From: Alphaproteobacteria bacterium
GTDB lineage: Bacteria; Pseudomonadota; Alphaproteobacteria; Micavibrionales; Micavibrionaceae
Assembly (NCBI GenBank): GCA_028289285.1
Contig: JANQRF010000002.1
Span: 992,001 to 1,056,000, forward strand
DNA: 64,000 bases
Reading direction: 5' to 3'
Notes under the pieces: model-generated
The model's database searches: none
Told to the model about the DNA's origin: nothing
What the model saw: the letters and a program-made list of their open reading frames with translations, nothing else
Made by a program: the position numbers and the translations under genes
In this document: one piece after another, positions 28,275 through 37,546 of the stretch
How the letters are laid out: each line of letters opens with the position of its first letter
Numbering within the stretch: position 1 is the first letter of the stretch

Positions 28275-29180
28275 ATGAAATATCTAAGCCTGATCCTGAT
28301 TATTTTGCTTGCCGCCCCTGTATTCGCGCAGGAACAGAATATTTTTGCGCCGGGTACATCTTTTAAAAATGAAACCGCAGATACGATCCGCCGGCTTCAA
28401 CGCGAAAGCCTGGAAGATCAGGGGTTTATAAAACCGGAAGTCATTGAGCTTTCTTTTGTCCGTCCATCTTATATGGAAGGTACCCAGTTTGGCATTCTCA
28501 TGGCTGTACCGGATGTGGTCAGTGGCTGCTGGGACGTCTCTGCGCTTGAATATGAAACCAGCTTCATTGAGCAATATTACATGGACGTAAAAGTCAAAGA
28601 TTATAAGCGCACGCCCATTGAAGTTGAAAATGTACAGTTTGAATGCCCGACGCAAAACAAGATGACAACTGCGCTCATTCCTCTGGATGCACAGGATCTC
28701 AAAAACAGGCAAGTCCGCCAGATACGCTTTACCAGCGGTTTTGTTGCTGATTATTACGATATCCGCCATCTTGAAAACGGAATAAGTCTGGTCCCCCAAA
28801 GCATGGTCATCTTCCGGGCCAAAACCCTGACGGGCCCAAAGAAAGATCAGATGCGGCTTGATTTTGGCAAAGGCGGTCTTGTCACTTTACATGTTCCGAT
28901 GGCTAAACGCGGCGATGATGTCGCGCAGGCTTTACGGAATTTTGCCTATAAGCACTTACTAACAGCCTCACCGGATATGAGCCCCAGTGTACGCAGAGAC
29001 GGCTCTGTCTCCATGACTTTCGAAGATCAGACAGGCCGTGTGGCAGCGCGCATCGGTGAAGACGGTTATGACCTGATGGGTGAGATACTTGTACCGCGCC
29101 CCTTTGATGGGCCACAAGGCCGGGGCTTGACGAATGTGCCTTTGCACGTCTATGTCACTGAGGCAGGAAAACAGCTTTAA
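28275..29180 (+). CDS. Secreted protein of unknown function between hrcA and grpE
   Basis: A 301-residue protein with a signal peptide (MKYLSLILIILLAAPVFAQ). The mature part has two Cys (SGCWDV and QFECPTQ) that may form a disulfide. No enzyme motif is visible. Sixteen bases after hrcA and nine before grpE, it appears to be part of the same transcript, which is unusual for a heat-shock operon. I do not recognise the family. Confidence 0.65.
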   Translation: MKYLSLILIILLAAPVFAQEQNIFAPGTSFKNETADTIRRLQRESLEDQGFIKPEVIELSFVRPSYMEGTQFGILMAVPDVVSGCWDVSALEYETSFIEQYYMDVKVKDYKRTPIEVENVQFECPTQNKMTTALIPLDAQDLKNRQVRQIRFTSGFVADYYDIRHLENGISLVPQSMVIFRAKTLTGPKKDQMRLDFGKGGLVTLHVPMAKRGDDVAQALRNFAYKHLLTASPDMSPSVRRDGSVSMTFEDQTGRVAARIGEDGYDLMGEILVPRPFDGPQGRGLTNVPLHVYVTEAGKQL

Positions 29181-29189
29181 AACATAACT

Positions 29190-29783
29190 ATGAACGAAGA
29201 CAACGTACATCCTATGCCGGACCAGCCCGGTGAAGACGCGCAAAATAGCGATACGCCTAAAGAAGACAAGGCGCAAATGACACGCGTGCAGGAACTGGAA
29301 AGCCAGCTTGCGGATGCAAATGATAAGATGATGCGGGCGCTGGCCGAGGCTGAAAACACCCGAAAGCGGGCTCAAAAAGACCGCGAAGATGCGGGTAAGT
29401 TTGCGGTTCAATCTTTTGCTAAAGACCTTCTGGATTTCGCAGATAACTTCCGCCGCGCCCTTGAAAGCCTCCCCGAAGGAACACCTGAAGGAGTCTCGGG
29501 CGGTCTTGAAGCGATGCAGCGTGAGCTTCTTGCCTGTTTTGATAAAAACGGGATACAGAAAATCGAACCGCTCGATGCGCCCTTCGATCCGAACTTGCAT
29601 GAGGTTATGTTCGAAGCGCCAATGCCGGGCAAAGAAAACGGCACTATCATCCAGGTGATTGAACCCGGCTATGTTTTAAATGGCCGCCTCCTGCGCGCAG
29701 CCAAAGTCGGCATTGCCAAAAATGATGGTGACACACCTGCAGGCTCTGCCGATCCAGGCAGCCAAATCGACGAACAAGCTTAA
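29190..29783 (+). CDS. grpE: Nucleotide exchange factor GrpE
   Basis: A 197-residue cochaperone that releases ADP from DnaK. The N-terminus is acidic and disordered, followed by a long coiled-coil helix (MTRVQELESQLADANDKMMR) and the C-terminal signature NGTIIQVIEPGYVLNGRLLR. It is downstream of hrcA and about 3 kb from dnaK. Confidence 0.95.
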   Translation: MNEDNVHPMPDQPGEDAQNSDTPKEDKAQMTRVQELESQLADANDKMMRALAEAENTRKRAQKDREDAGKFAVQSFAKDLLDFADNFRRALESLPEGTPEGVSGGLEAMQRELLACFDKNGIQKIEPLDAPFDPNLHEVMFEAPMPGKENGTIIQVIEPGYVLNGRLLRAAKVGIAKNDGDTPAGSADPGSQIDEQA

Positions 29784-29786
29784 AGC

Positions 29787-31277
29787 TTATTTCGTATTAT
29801 CCAAAAATGTTTCAATCTCGCTATTGAGCTGTGTGGAGTATTCTTTCACCTGATCGGAAATCACCTTCACATTTTCAGCCGCTGCGCCTGTCTGGTTAGA
29901 CGCATCAGACACACCATTAATGTTCGAAGATACTTCCGCCGTTGTGGCTGTTTGCTCTTCTACGGCAGCGGAGATCTGTGCAGAGACTTTATTAATCTCA
30001 TTGATCGTGCTGCCGATATTCTGGATCGCTGTCACAGTTGTTGCAATCACTTCCTGAATACCGCCAATCTGATCGCGGATCTGGGTTGTCGCTTCCGCCG
30101 TCCGGCGTGCCAGTGCCTTCACCTCGGATGCCACGACAGCAAAGCCTTTTCCGGCTTCCCCCGCGCGGGCCGCCTCAATCGTCGCATTCAAAGACAGTAG
30201 GTTTGTGCTATCGGCAAGACCTTCAATCACTTCTGTGATCTGATTGATCTGCTCGGCAGAAGAAGACAGCGTATTCACGTAAGTATCCGCTTCTTCAGCT
30301 TCTTTCACGGCATTCTTGGTAATCTTTGTTGCATGTGCGAGCTGCGTTGAAATCTCCTGAATAGACGCCGTCATTTCCTCAGAGGCCGCTGACACGGACG
30401 CAGATCGCTGGGTTGCTTCACCTGCCAGGCTTTGCATTTGCTGTGCAGATTGCGCCATCTCTTCTGATGTTTTGCCAAGCCCTTCAACCACATTCGTGAC
30501 TTGCTCAGCCATACGCACGCTATCGGTGATAATGCTCCAGGTTAACATCGGACCGAGATATGTACCGTCATTATCTTCAATAGCCGAGACATTCAGGCTC
30601 AACACTTCCGGACCAACCCGGATATTCGCCTTGTGTGGCAAGTTGTTTTTATTAGCAAGCAAATTACGTTGATGTTGAGGCTGCTTATGGAAGACATCAA
30701 TAGATTGGCCAAGCATCTCATCGACTTTGATGGGTAAATGCTCTTCCACCATCTTCAATGTATTTTTACTCGTATCGTTCAGATAATTGATCTCGAAATT
30801 CTCCAGGTTACAGGTCATCACATTGATCGGCATTTTATTGATCATCTGAAGCAAGCGATTCGCTTCCCGGTCGGCCTTGATTTTTTCAGTGACCACACTC
30901 CAGCTCAAAATTGCTTTCTGGTAATTTCCGTTCTTATCAAGTTGCGGGGAAATATACAGATCCAGATATTCCGGCCCAACCTGAATAATCGCCGTGTGGG
31001 GGAGATTTTTAGGATCAGACAGCAAACCGCGCTGATGCGCCGGATTTTTGTGAAACACATCCACGCAGGTTCCGACGATATTATTGACATCAATATCCAG
31101 ATGCTCTTGCAGACCACCCAAAAGTTCCATGGATTTCTTATTCGCAAAGTCGATGGTAAAATTCTGAAGCTCACATGTCATGACTGCGACAGGCAATGAT
31201 TCAACCATTGCGTGAAAATCATGATCTTTCGACTTAAGTCCGCTTTTGGGACCGTTTCCAAAAGGTAATAAGCGCAT
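29787..31277 (-). CDS. Cytosolic methyl-accepting chemotaxis protein with tandem PAS
   Basis: A 496-residue chemoreceptor without membrane helices. Two similar PAS domains (about residues 22-140 and 145-260) share the phrase DVFHK-P-HQR-LL and NLPH, evidence of an internal duplication. They are followed by the signalling domain with the hairpin tip [24 protein letters not shown] is absent. The paired His residues invite a heme- or redox-sensing guess, which is not proven. No cheA/cheW is in the window. It lies downstream of the PAS gene on the same strand. Confidence 0.9.
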   Translation of the reverse strand: MRLLPFGNGPKSGLKSKDHDFHAMVESLPVAVMTCELQNFTIDFANKKSMELLGGLQEHLDIDVNNIVGTCVDVFHKNPAHQRGLLSDPKNLPHTAIIQVGPEYLDLYISPQLDKNGNYQKAILSWSVVTEKIKADREANRLLQMINKMPINVMTCNLENFEINYLNDTSKNTLKMVEEHLPIKVDEMLGQSIDVFHKQPQHQRNLLANKNNLPHKANIRVGPEVLSLNVSAIEDNDGTYLGPMLTWSIITDSVRMAEQVTNVVEGLGKTSEEMAQSAQQMQSLAGEATQRSASVSAASEEMTASIQEISTQLAHATKITKNAVKEAEEADTYVNTLSSSAEQINQITEVIEGLADSTNLLSLNATIEAARAGEAGKGFAVVASEVKALARRTAEATTQIRDQIGGIQEVIATTVTAIQNIGSTINEINKVSAQISAAVEEQTATTAEVSSNINGVSDASNQTGAAAENVKVISDQVKEYSTQLNSEIETFLDNTK

Positions 31278-31416
31278 AGTTTATCCCCCTTATGCGTTTA
31301 TGATGTTGAATATTGGTTAACAGCATACAGGAGTTTTTTAGTCCGATAAAGTTCGGACTGCATACAAATGCGATTAAGGTGTTGAAAAAACTTAAAAACT
31401 TAAAATGTTTGTGGAA

Positions 31417-31848
31417 TTAGCCTGTCCACCATGTCTCGGTATGCTGCGCTTTGGAGGGGCGGCCCGGCTTTCCACCGATCTCACGCTCCAGTGCCATAAA
31501 GTAGATAATCTTGCCAGCATCATCTCTGATCGGCCAAGCGGAGATATCGCACATATAAGGCTCACCGTTTTTCCGGTAATTTGTTACCTGTACCCTTGCA
31601 TGGTCACCACGCGACAATGCACGTGTAAATTTTCGGATATCCAGTCTGTGTGTCCGGTCGCCTTGCAACATGCGCGGAGACGTACCGATCATCTCCTCTT
31701 TGGAATAGCCGGTCAGCTCTTCCATCAGCTCATTCGCATAGACAACGTGCGGCCCGTCTCCGGAGAAATCTGTATTTGTCATAACAACAGCACCTGGAAA
31801 CTGGTCGGCCAGAATTTTAAAAGCTTCAAGAACGTGTAAAGACGTCAT
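31417..31848 (-). CDS. PAS-domain protein, LOV-like but lacking the photoactive Cys
   Basis: A 143-residue single PAS domain with PAC. The region GTSPRMLQGDRTHR aligns with the LOV motif GRNCRFLQG, but the flavin-adduct Cys is replaced by Pro, so classical photochemistry should not occur. Flavin binding is still possible. The end (GRPSKAQHTETWWTG) is not a known output domain. The gene reads toward the chemoreceptor gene, and two CtrA-type boxes lie just upstream. Confidence 0.8.
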   Translation of the reverse strand: MTSLHVLEAFKILADQFPGAVVMTNTDFSGDGPHVVYANELMEELTGYSKEEMIGTSPRMLQGDRTHRLDIRKFTRALSRGDHARVQVTNYRKNGEPYMCDISAWPIRDDAGKIIYFMALEREIGGKPGRPSKAQHTETWWTG

Positions 31849-31890
31849 ATCACTGCTTTCCTCCCTCTTATTTAGTGTATCTGGAAACTA

Positions 31891-31905
31891 TTAAGAGTTC
31901 ATTAA
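31891..31905. promoter_or_regulatory. CtrA-type box, distal
   Basis: TTAA, seven bases, TTAA matches the full CtrA consensus TTAA-N7-TTAA. It lies about 43 bases upstream of the PAS gene start. The spacer is AT-rich, so chance is possible for a single site. Confidence 0.5.
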
Positions 31906-31921
31906 GATTTTTGGGATGAAA

Positions 31922-31936
31922 TTAAGCTTTTATTAA
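31922..31936. promoter_or_regulatory. CtrA-type box, second
   Basis: TTAA, GCTTTTA, TTAA is a second exact TTAA-N7-TTAA match 31 bases (three helical turns) from the first. The regular spacing increases plausibility. Confidence 0.5.
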
Positions 31937-32098
31937 TATTTAAAAGAAGAAATAAATATTTAAAATCAAATAGATAAAAAAAGGCATGTATGCAGTTTTT
32001 CATTTTTTGTGAAAATAAGACTTTCTTAACTTCTTCAGGTCAAAATTAATAATAAGATTACGGTTATTCACTTATTCACAACTATAGGGAGATAAACA

Positions 32099-32299
32099 AT
32101 GCCACGCGATCTTACACATGAAGCACTTTACACAGCACAGGTGAGTGGCCTGGGCATGCATGGCGTTCTGGCTCAAAGCCATGAAACCAGCACCAAACTA
32201 GCCGAAGGCTCTGCCCAGATGAGAGAAATGTCCGGTGAACTCTCCGGAAGCGCTTTTGTCAATCACATGCGCGAGCTTTTGGATAGTGTTATCGACTAA
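32099..32299 (+). CDS. Small protein with its own ribosome-binding site and terminator
   Basis: A 66-residue ORF with GGGAG 9 bases before ATG and a strong hairpin terminator 20 bases after the stop; it looks like a complete short transcript. The sequence is Met/Ser/Gly-rich and helical (TSTKLAEGSAQMREMSGEL), with no membrane segment. I do not recognise it. The CtrA-type boxes upstream could control it as well as the PAS gene. Confidence 0.65.
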   Translation: MPRDLTHEALYTAQVSGLGMHGVLAQSHETSTKLAEGSAQMREMSGELSGSAFVNHMRELLDSVID

Positions 32300-32318
32300 A
32301 ATAGTTTTATCAGAGCGA

Positions 32319-32353
32319 AAAAGCCTGCCCACCCCCCTCGGGCAGGTTTTTTC
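32319..32353 (+). terminator. Rho-independent terminator after the small ORF
   Basis: CCTGCCC (32324-32330) pairs with GGGCAGG (32340-32346), followed by a run of six T. Confidence 0.9.
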
Positions 32354-32406
32354 ATATAAAAACTTGATCTACCAGCCTTGGTAACCAGATCAAATGAAAG
32401 GTTTAA

Positions 32407-32652
32407 TCACAAGTTCTTTACCTTAGAGAGTATTGCCCTGTTGTGCGCACGTCCAGCTTCTCTTTGTCGTGCATGAACAATGCGTATGTGCTCTTCCATT
32501 GCATCGCCGTGGCTAATGTCACCGTTATAACCACATTTTACAGCCTCTCTGGCTAAGGTTCGCATTCGACCCCTTTCATATTGGTCACGCATTTCTGGAC
32601 TTGTAGTCTGGGGATGAGAGCTATCCCCAAATAACATTCTAAAAAGACCCAT
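32407..32652 (-). CDS. Small hypothetical protein upstream of dnaK
   Basis: An 81-residue, Arg/His-rich protein (MGLFRMLFGDSSHPQTTSPE at the start, then REAVKCGYNGDISHGDAMEE). No membrane helix. A weak GAAAG precedes the ATG. It is divergent from dnaK. I do not recognise it; it is possibly a real small gene. Confidence 0.5.
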   Translation of the reverse strand: MGLFRMLFGDSSHPQTTSPEMRDQYERGRMRTLAREAVKCGYNGDISHGDAMEEHIRIVHARQREAGRAHNRAILSKVKNL

Positions 32653-32744
32653 ATTTTTTACTTTCTAATTAAATTATGAATATAGATTTTTAACATAATT
32701 ATAAAAGAGAAACAACCGCCTAAATATCAAAAAAATTTTTGAAA

Positions 32745-32772
32745 CTTGATCTGTTCCCCTTTTATCCCGTAT
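32745..32772 (+). promoter_or_regulatory. Candidate sigma32 heat-shock promoter of dnaK
   Basis: CTTG (32745-32748), a spacer of 17 bases, then CCCGTAT (32766-32772) fits the RpoH pattern. About 155 bases separate it from the dnaK start. No CIRCE element accompanies it. Confidence 0.45.
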
Positions 32773-32928
32773 AAAGAAGCATGAAAAATCATTGCTCATA
32801 GTGAGGATGGTTTGCTTTTAAAGACTGGTTTTGCGGCATACATCTTGCTATATAAACCGGCGATAGACCCCGGCAGTGCTGTGAAAATGGGCTGTCACAA
32901 CATATTTGCTTAAGAAAGGAATATAGCA

Positions 32929-34899
32929 ATGGGTAAAGTCATTGGAATCGATCTCGGAACAACCAATTCCTGCGTTGCCGTCATGGACGGTAAGGAGCCA
33001 CGCGTTATTGAAAACGCAGAAGGGGCGCGCACAACGCCATCCATGGTGGCCTTCACCAAAGAAGGGGAACGCCTCGTCGGGCAGCCAGCCAAGCGCCAGG
33101 CGGTTACCAATCCTGAAAATACGCTCTATGCCATTAAACGCCTGATCGGCAGGCGCTTCGAAGATGCCGAAGTGCAGAAGATGCTTGGCAATGCGCCGTT
33201 TAAAATTGTTAAAGCCGATAACGGCGATGCCTGGGTGGAAGTGGATGGTGAGAAAAAATCACCTGCGCAAATCTCTGCCATGATCCTGCAAAAGATGAAA
33301 GAAACCGCCGAGAGCTTTCTTGGTGAAAGCATCGAACAGGCGGTCATTACTGTGCCTGCCTACTTTAACGACTCCCAGCGTCAGGCAACAAAAGATGCCG
33401 GGAAGATCGCCGGGCTTGAAGTCTTGCGTATCATTAACGAGCCGACCGCAGCTGCGCTTGCTTACGGCCTTGATAAAAAAGCCTCCGGTACCATTGTCGT
33501 CTACGACCTTGGGGGCGGTACCTTTGACGTGTCAGTGCTTGAAATCGGCGATGGCGTCTTTGAAGTAAAGTCCACCAACGGGGATACATTCCTTGGCGGG
33601 GAAGATTTTGACGACCGCATTATCGATTACCTTGCGGACGAGTTTAAAAAAGAACAAACCATTGATCTGCGCGAAGACAAGCTGGCCTTGCAGCGTCTCA
33701 AAGAAGCTGCTGAAAAAGCCAAAATTGAACTCTCTTCCTCTCAATCTACTGAAGTGAACCTGCCCTTTATCACGGCAGATGCCTCGGGGCCGAAGCACCT
33801 TAACATTAAGTTGTCCCGTGCCAAGCTTGAGAGCCTTGTCGATGATCTCATCCGTAAGACGACAGAACCGGTCAAAGCAGCTTTGAAAGATGCAGGCCTC
33901 AAAGCTTCTGACATTGACGATGTGGTTCTGGTCGGCGGGATGACCCGTATGCCGAAAATCATCGAAACGGTGAAAGAGTTTTTCGGCAAAGAGCCCCATA
34001 AAGGCGTGAACCCTGATGAAGTTGTTGCGGACGGCGCAGCCATTCAGGGCGGGGTGCTGCAGGGCGATGTTAAAGATGTCCTGTTGTTGGATGTCACGCC
34101 GCTCTCTCTCGGGATCGAAACGCTTGGCGGTGTATTCACGCGCCTCATTGACCGGAACACAACCATCCCGACCAAGAAATCGCAGGTCTTTTCCACAGCT
34201 GAAGATAACCAGTCCGCAGTGACGATCCGCGTCTTCCAGGGCGAGCGCGAAATGGCGGCGGATAATAAAATCCTCGGCCAGTTCGATCTTGTCGGTATTC
34301 CGGGCGCCCCGCGCGGCGTCCCGCAAATTGAAGTCACTTTCGACATCGATGCGAACGGGATTGTACAAGTTTCGGCCAAAGACAAAGCCACCGGCAAAGA
34401 ACAACAAATCCGCATTCAGGCCTCCGGCGGTCTGTCCGATGATGATATCGAACAGATGGTCCAGGATGCCGAAGCGAATGCTGATGCGGATAAACAGCGC
34501 CGCGAGCTGGTTGAAAACCGCAACATGGCCGAAAGCCTGGTCCACCAGACAGAGCAAACACTGGAAGAAGTCGGTGAAGAAGTGCCTGCCGATGATAAAA
34601 AAGCCGTTGAGGATGCCATCGCCGATCTGAAATCCGTGATGGAAGGTGAAGATGCCGCCGCCATTAAAGAAAAAACGGATGCGCTCACACAGGCCTCTAT
34701 GAAGCTTGGCGAGATTGCGTACCGCAAGGCGCAGGAAAACGCTGCCGGGACAGCTGACAGTGATATTCCGGATGCCGAAACCACCGACTCTACAAGTGAT
34801 CGGGCGCCGGAAGGTAGCGCAGATGATGCGGATGTTGTCGATGCCGACTTCACCGAAGTTGATGACGGCAATCAGGAAGACGACAAAAAAGCGTCTTAA
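32929..34899 (+). CDS. dnaK: Chaperone DnaK (Hsp70)
   Basis: A 656-residue Hsp70. [20 protein letters not shown] starts the ATPase domain; [17 protein letters not shown] and [13 protein letters not shown] are canonical. The substrate-binding region follows, and the tail is acidic ([12 protein letters not shown]). AAAGGAATAT precedes the ATG. Downstream lies a palindromic repeat, a RibD-like gene and then dnaJ. Confidence 0.98.
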   Translation: MGKVIGIDLGTTNSCVAVMDGKEPRVIENAEGARTTPSMVAFTKEGERLVGQPAKRQAVTNPENTLYAIKRLIGRRFEDAEVQKMLGNAPFKIVKADNGDAWVEVDGEKKSPAQISAMILQKMKETAESFLGESIEQAVITVPAYFNDSQRQATKDAGKIAGLEVLRIINEPTAAALAYGLDKKASGTIVVYDLGGGTFDVSVLEIGDGVFEVKSTNGDTFLGGEDFDDRIIDYLADEFKKEQTIDLREDKLALQRLKEAAEKAKIELSSSQSTEVNLPFITADASGPKHLNIKLSRAKLESLVDDLIRKTTEPVKAALKDAGLKASDIDDVVLVGGMTRMPKIIETVKEFFGKEPHKGVNPDEVVADGAAIQGGVLQGDVKDVLLLDVTPLSLGIETLGGVFTRLIDRNTTIPTKKSQVFSTAEDNQSAVTIRVFQGEREMAADNKILGQFDLVGIPGAPRGVPQIEVTFDIDANGIVQVSAKDKATGKEQQIRIQASGGLSDDDIEQMVQDAEANADADKQRRELVENRNMAESLVHQTEQTLEEVGEEVPADDKKAVEDAIADLKSVMEGEDAAAIKEKTDALTQASMKLGEIAYRKAQENAAGTADSDIPDAETTDSTSDRAPEGSADDADVVDADFTEVDDGNQEDDKKAS

Positions 34900-34909
34900 A
34901 TTCTAACCC

Positions 34910-34982
34910 TGTCATCCTGAGGGCACAGCCCGAAGGATCTCCTTGTGGCAAAATGAGATCCTTCGCTTTGCTCAGGATGACA
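34910..34982. repeat. Palindromic repeat, TGTCATCCTGAG family, copy 1
   Basis: TGTCATCCTGAG (34910-34921) and CTCAGGATGACA (34971-34982) form outer 12-bp arms. GAAGGATCTC (34932-34941) and GAGATCCTTC (34955-34964) form inner 10-bp arms. It shares a 31-base identical segment with copy 2 at 48234-48296. It sits between dnaK and the RibD-like gene and could act as a stem-loop in the mRNA. Confidence 0.85.
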
Positions 34983-34994
34983 ACAGGTGATTAA

Positions 34995-35510
34995 ATGACA
35001 GTTACAATCTTTATGAATATGTCCGCAGACGGTTTCATCGCCAAAAATGACGATGATGTTCCATTTATCTCTGACGAGGAGTGGGATTTATACCTTCAAA
35101 AGGTAGGCAAAGCCGATGCGCTTATCGTTGGAAGAAAAACATACGAGCTTATGAAAGAGGCTGGCGATTTTGAAGACCTTGGAAATCCGAGAACGGTTGT
35201 CATGACAAACAATGAGTCACTAAAGGACGAAGGCAATATCTCATTTACCCATGACACGGCGGCTTCTATTGTAAAAGCGCTCAGCACCGAAGGATATAAA
35301 AATATTTTTGTAACTGGTGGCGCTGTGACGAACAGTTACTTTTTAAAAGAAAAATGCGTGGATAGCGTTGTAATCTGTATTTCACCTTACATCCTTGGCG
35401 CTGGTATTCTTTTTTCTGCAGATAAAGACGCTGAACAGCAAATGACTCTCGCAAAGCATAGCGTTTTGGATAATGGCGCAATTCTTCTGGAATACAATGT
35501 AAAAAAATAA
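34995..35510 (+). CDS. RibD C-terminal/dihydrofolate-reductase-like protein
   Basis: A 171-residue protein with the DHFR-like fold used by RibD C-terminal domains: [32 protein letters not shown] and [15 protein letters not shown], ending with an SPYILGAGI turn. NADPH binding is expected; the substrate is unknown. It lies between dnaK and dnaJ, two bases before the latter, so it is probably a later insertion into the pair. Base use is more A/T-rich than in dnaK. Confidence 0.8.
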   Translation: MTVTIFMNMSADGFIAKNDDDVPFISDEEWDLYLQKVGKADALIVGRKTYELMKEAGDFEDLGNPRTVVMTNNESLKDEGNISFTHDTAASIVKALSTEGYKNIFVTGGAVTNSYFLKEKCVDSVVICISPYILGAGILFSADKDAEQQMTLAKHSVLDNGAILLEYNVKK

Positions 35511-35512
35511 TC

Positions 35513-36685
35513 ATGGCAAAAGATTTCTATCAAACACTCGGCCTGTCAAAAGGCGCATCTGCGGAGGAGATTAAAAAAGCCTACCGCAAGCTTGCCATGA
35601 AATATCATCCGGACCAGAACAAGGATAACCCGGACGCCGAAGCAAAATTTAAAGACATCAACGAAGCCTATGACGTTTTAAAGGACGATCAAAAACGCGC
35701 GGCCTATGATCAGTTCGGCAGTGCCGCGTTCGAACAGGGCGGTATGGGTGGTGGCGCAGGTGGCTTTGGAGGCGGTTTTGGCCGTGGCGGGTTTGACGCA
35801 TCCGGTTTTGGCGGCTTTTCAGATATCTTCGAAGATATGTTCGGCGAAGCCATGCGCGGCGGCGGGCGTTCTTCTACGGGTGCAATGCGCGGCGCGGACC
35901 TGCAATATCAAATGGACATCACCCTTGAAGAAGCCTTTGAAGGCAAGGAGATCACGATCAAGGTCCCGGTCATGGAAACCTGCCCTGATTGCAAAGGATC
36001 AGGTGCAGAAGCAGGCACCGGCACGGAAGAATGCCCCGCCTGTAATGGTTCCGGACGCATGCGCATGCAACAGGGCTTTTTCACGATTGAACGCACCTGT
36101 TCAACGTGTGGCGGTACGGGGACGATTATCCGCAATCCATGCAAAACCTGCGGCGGCGAAGGGCGCGTGCGGCGTGAAAAAACCCTTAAAGTGACTGTCC
36201 CCAAAGGCATTGAACATGGCCGCCGGATCCGCCTGGCAGGCGAAGGCGAAGACGGTTTGCGCGGCGGGCCGAGTGGCGATCTTTATGTGCTCATTTACAT
36301 TAAACCCCATAAATTCTTTGAACGTGACGGAGCAAATCTCTATTGCCGGGTGCCGATCCCAATGACCACGGCCTCCCTTGGTGGAGAAATTGAAGTTCCG
36401 ACCATTGAAGGCAAACGCACCAATATCAAAATCCCGCAAGGTACCCAGACCGGGCAGCAACTGCGCCTGCGCAGTAAAGGTATGTCAATTATGCGCTCTG
36501 ACAGTCGCGGCGACATGTATATTGAAGTGTTTGTTGAAACACCTGTGAACCTCAATACTTCGCAAAAAGATATGCTCAAACGTCTCGCCGAAGATCTCTC
36601 CGCAGACAAAGCTGGCAAGCATTCCCCGGAAAGCTCCGGCTTCCTGAACAAAATGAAAAATCTCTGGTCCGATCTGACGGAATAA
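35513..36685 (+). CDS. dnaJ: Chaperone DnaJ (Hsp40, class A)
   Basis: A 390-residue protein with the J domain (YHPDQN carries HPD), a Gly/Phe linker, four zinc-binding repeats ([32 protein letters not shown]) and the C-terminal substrate domains. It stimulates the DnaK ATPase. Confidence 0.98.
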   Translation: MAKDFYQTLGLSKGASAEEIKKAYRKLAMKYHPDQNKDNPDAEAKFKDINEAYDVLKDDQKRAAYDQFGSAAFEQGGMGGGAGGFGGGFGRGGFDASGFGGFSDIFEDMFGEAMRGGGRSSTGAMRGADLQYQMDITLEEAFEGKEITIKVPVMETCPDCKGSGAEAGTGTEECPACNGSGRMRMQQGFFTIERTCSTCGGTGTIIRNPCKTCGGEGRVRREKTLKVTVPKGIEHGRRIRLAGEGEDGLRGGPSGDLYVLIYIKPHKFFERDGANLYCRVPIPMTTASLGGEIEVPTIEGKRTNIKIPQGTQTGQQLRLRSKGMSIMRSDSRGDMYIEVFVETPVNLNTSQKDMLKRLAEDLSADKAGKHSPESSGFLNKMKNLWSDLTE

Positions 36686-36689
36686 TTTT

Positions 36690-36953
36690 ATGCATAGATT
36701 TATATTGCTATCCGTCTTTCTCCTCACCGCCTGCTCGACAGTCGGCTGGGGTGGGGAGTATGAGATTACCCGCAGCGACACCCGCGCGGTACATATCAAA
36801 TATGACCGCATGGTAATCGGCCGGGAGAAAATAGATTTTATCGCCGCCGATCAATGCGGACGGCACAATAAAAAAGCCGTGGCGTCCGGGCTCTTGTCTC
36901 ATGACGAATACGGCTATCTTCTGACCCAGCGTTACCGTTGTGAGCGGCTGTAA
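36690..36953 (+). CDS. Small lipoprotein
   Basis: An 87-residue protein with a lipoprotein signal peptide and lipobox LLTAC (Cys about residue 15). The mature region contains two Cys (DQCGRH, RYRCERL) and no recognised domain. It follows dnaJ by four bases and may be translated from the same mRNA. It is outer- or inner-membrane anchored; function unknown. Confidence 0.7.
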   Translation: MHRFILLSVFLLTACSTVGWGGEYEITRSDTRAVHIKYDRMVIGREKIDFIAADQCGRHNKKAVASGLLSHDEYGYLLTQRYRCERL

Positions 36954-36973
36954 AACATGGTCTAATCGCCTGT

Positions 36974-37423
36974 ATGTCTATCTGGTTCACCACATATTCC
37001 ATTGACGATCTCAACGAAGGCCGGGGCCTCAAAAAAGATCACGTGAATAAACATCTCGGTATTTCATTTACTGAAATCGGGGATGATTATCTTAAGGGTA
37101 CCATGCCCGTTGACGAGCGCACGGTGCAGCCCTTTGGCCTGCTCCATGGCGGTGTGTCCTGCGTTCTCGCCGAAAGCCTAGGATCGGTGGCATCCTGGAT
37201 GTGTATTGACCCGGAAAAATACCGCGCGGTCGGACTTCAGATTGATGCGCATCATTTACGCCCCGTCTTTGACGGCACGATCACGGGCATTTGTAAGCAT
37301 GTGAAACTTGGCCGGAAAACACATCTCTGGCGCATTGAAATGTTTAATGACGAAGGCAAGATGAATTGTGTTTCCAACCTCACCACAATGATTATCCCCG
37401 TAGAAGACATTCAGCCTGCATAA
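36974..37423 (+). CDS. PaaI-type hotdog thioesterase
   Basis: A 149-residue hotdog-fold thioesterase. The phrase VQPFGLLHGGVSCVLAESLG is the PaaI/DUF4442 acyl-CoA thioesterase signature and contains the catalytic region. It probably hydrolyses aromatic or medium-chain acyl-CoA; the substrate is unknown. Convergent with the Ada-type gene; the repeat at 37442-37546 lies between them. Confidence 0.85.
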   Translation: MSIWFTTYSIDDLNEGRGLKKDHVNKHLGISFTEIGDDYLKGTMPVDERTVQPFGLLHGGVSCVLAESLGSVASWMCIDPEKYRAVGLQIDAHHLRPVFDGTITGICKHVKLGRKTHLWRIEMFNDEGKMNCVSNLTTMIIPVEDIQPA

Positions 37424-37441
37424 AAAATCCTTTTATAAATT

Positions 37442-37546
37442 TATAGCCAAACAGATTTTAAATCTGGCTAGGCATGAGGAGCGACGCGTAGAAACCTACG
37501 CGAGCGACGAATAACGACGACCAGATTTTAAAGATGGCCGGCTATA
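37442..37546. repeat. Snap-back element, copy A
   Basis: Outer arms 37442-37467 and 37521-37546 pair over about 20 of 26 positions (both end in TATAGCC read outward). The core GGCATGAGGAGCGA, then the perfect hairpin CGCGTAG-AAAC-CTACGCG, then AGCGACGAATAACGA is shared in layout with copy B. The right arm overlaps the last codons of the Ada-type gene. Confidence 0.75.

Noticed and set aside
31341..31360. AGTCCGA/TCGGACT hairpin before the chemoreceptor gene as a terminator
   Set aside because: The T-run lies on the 5' side for plus-strand transcripts and gives only A after the hairpin on the minus strand.
33532..34557. 341-codon ORF antisense to dnaK
   Set aside because: It mirrors conserved dnaK codons; dnaK is certain on the other strand.
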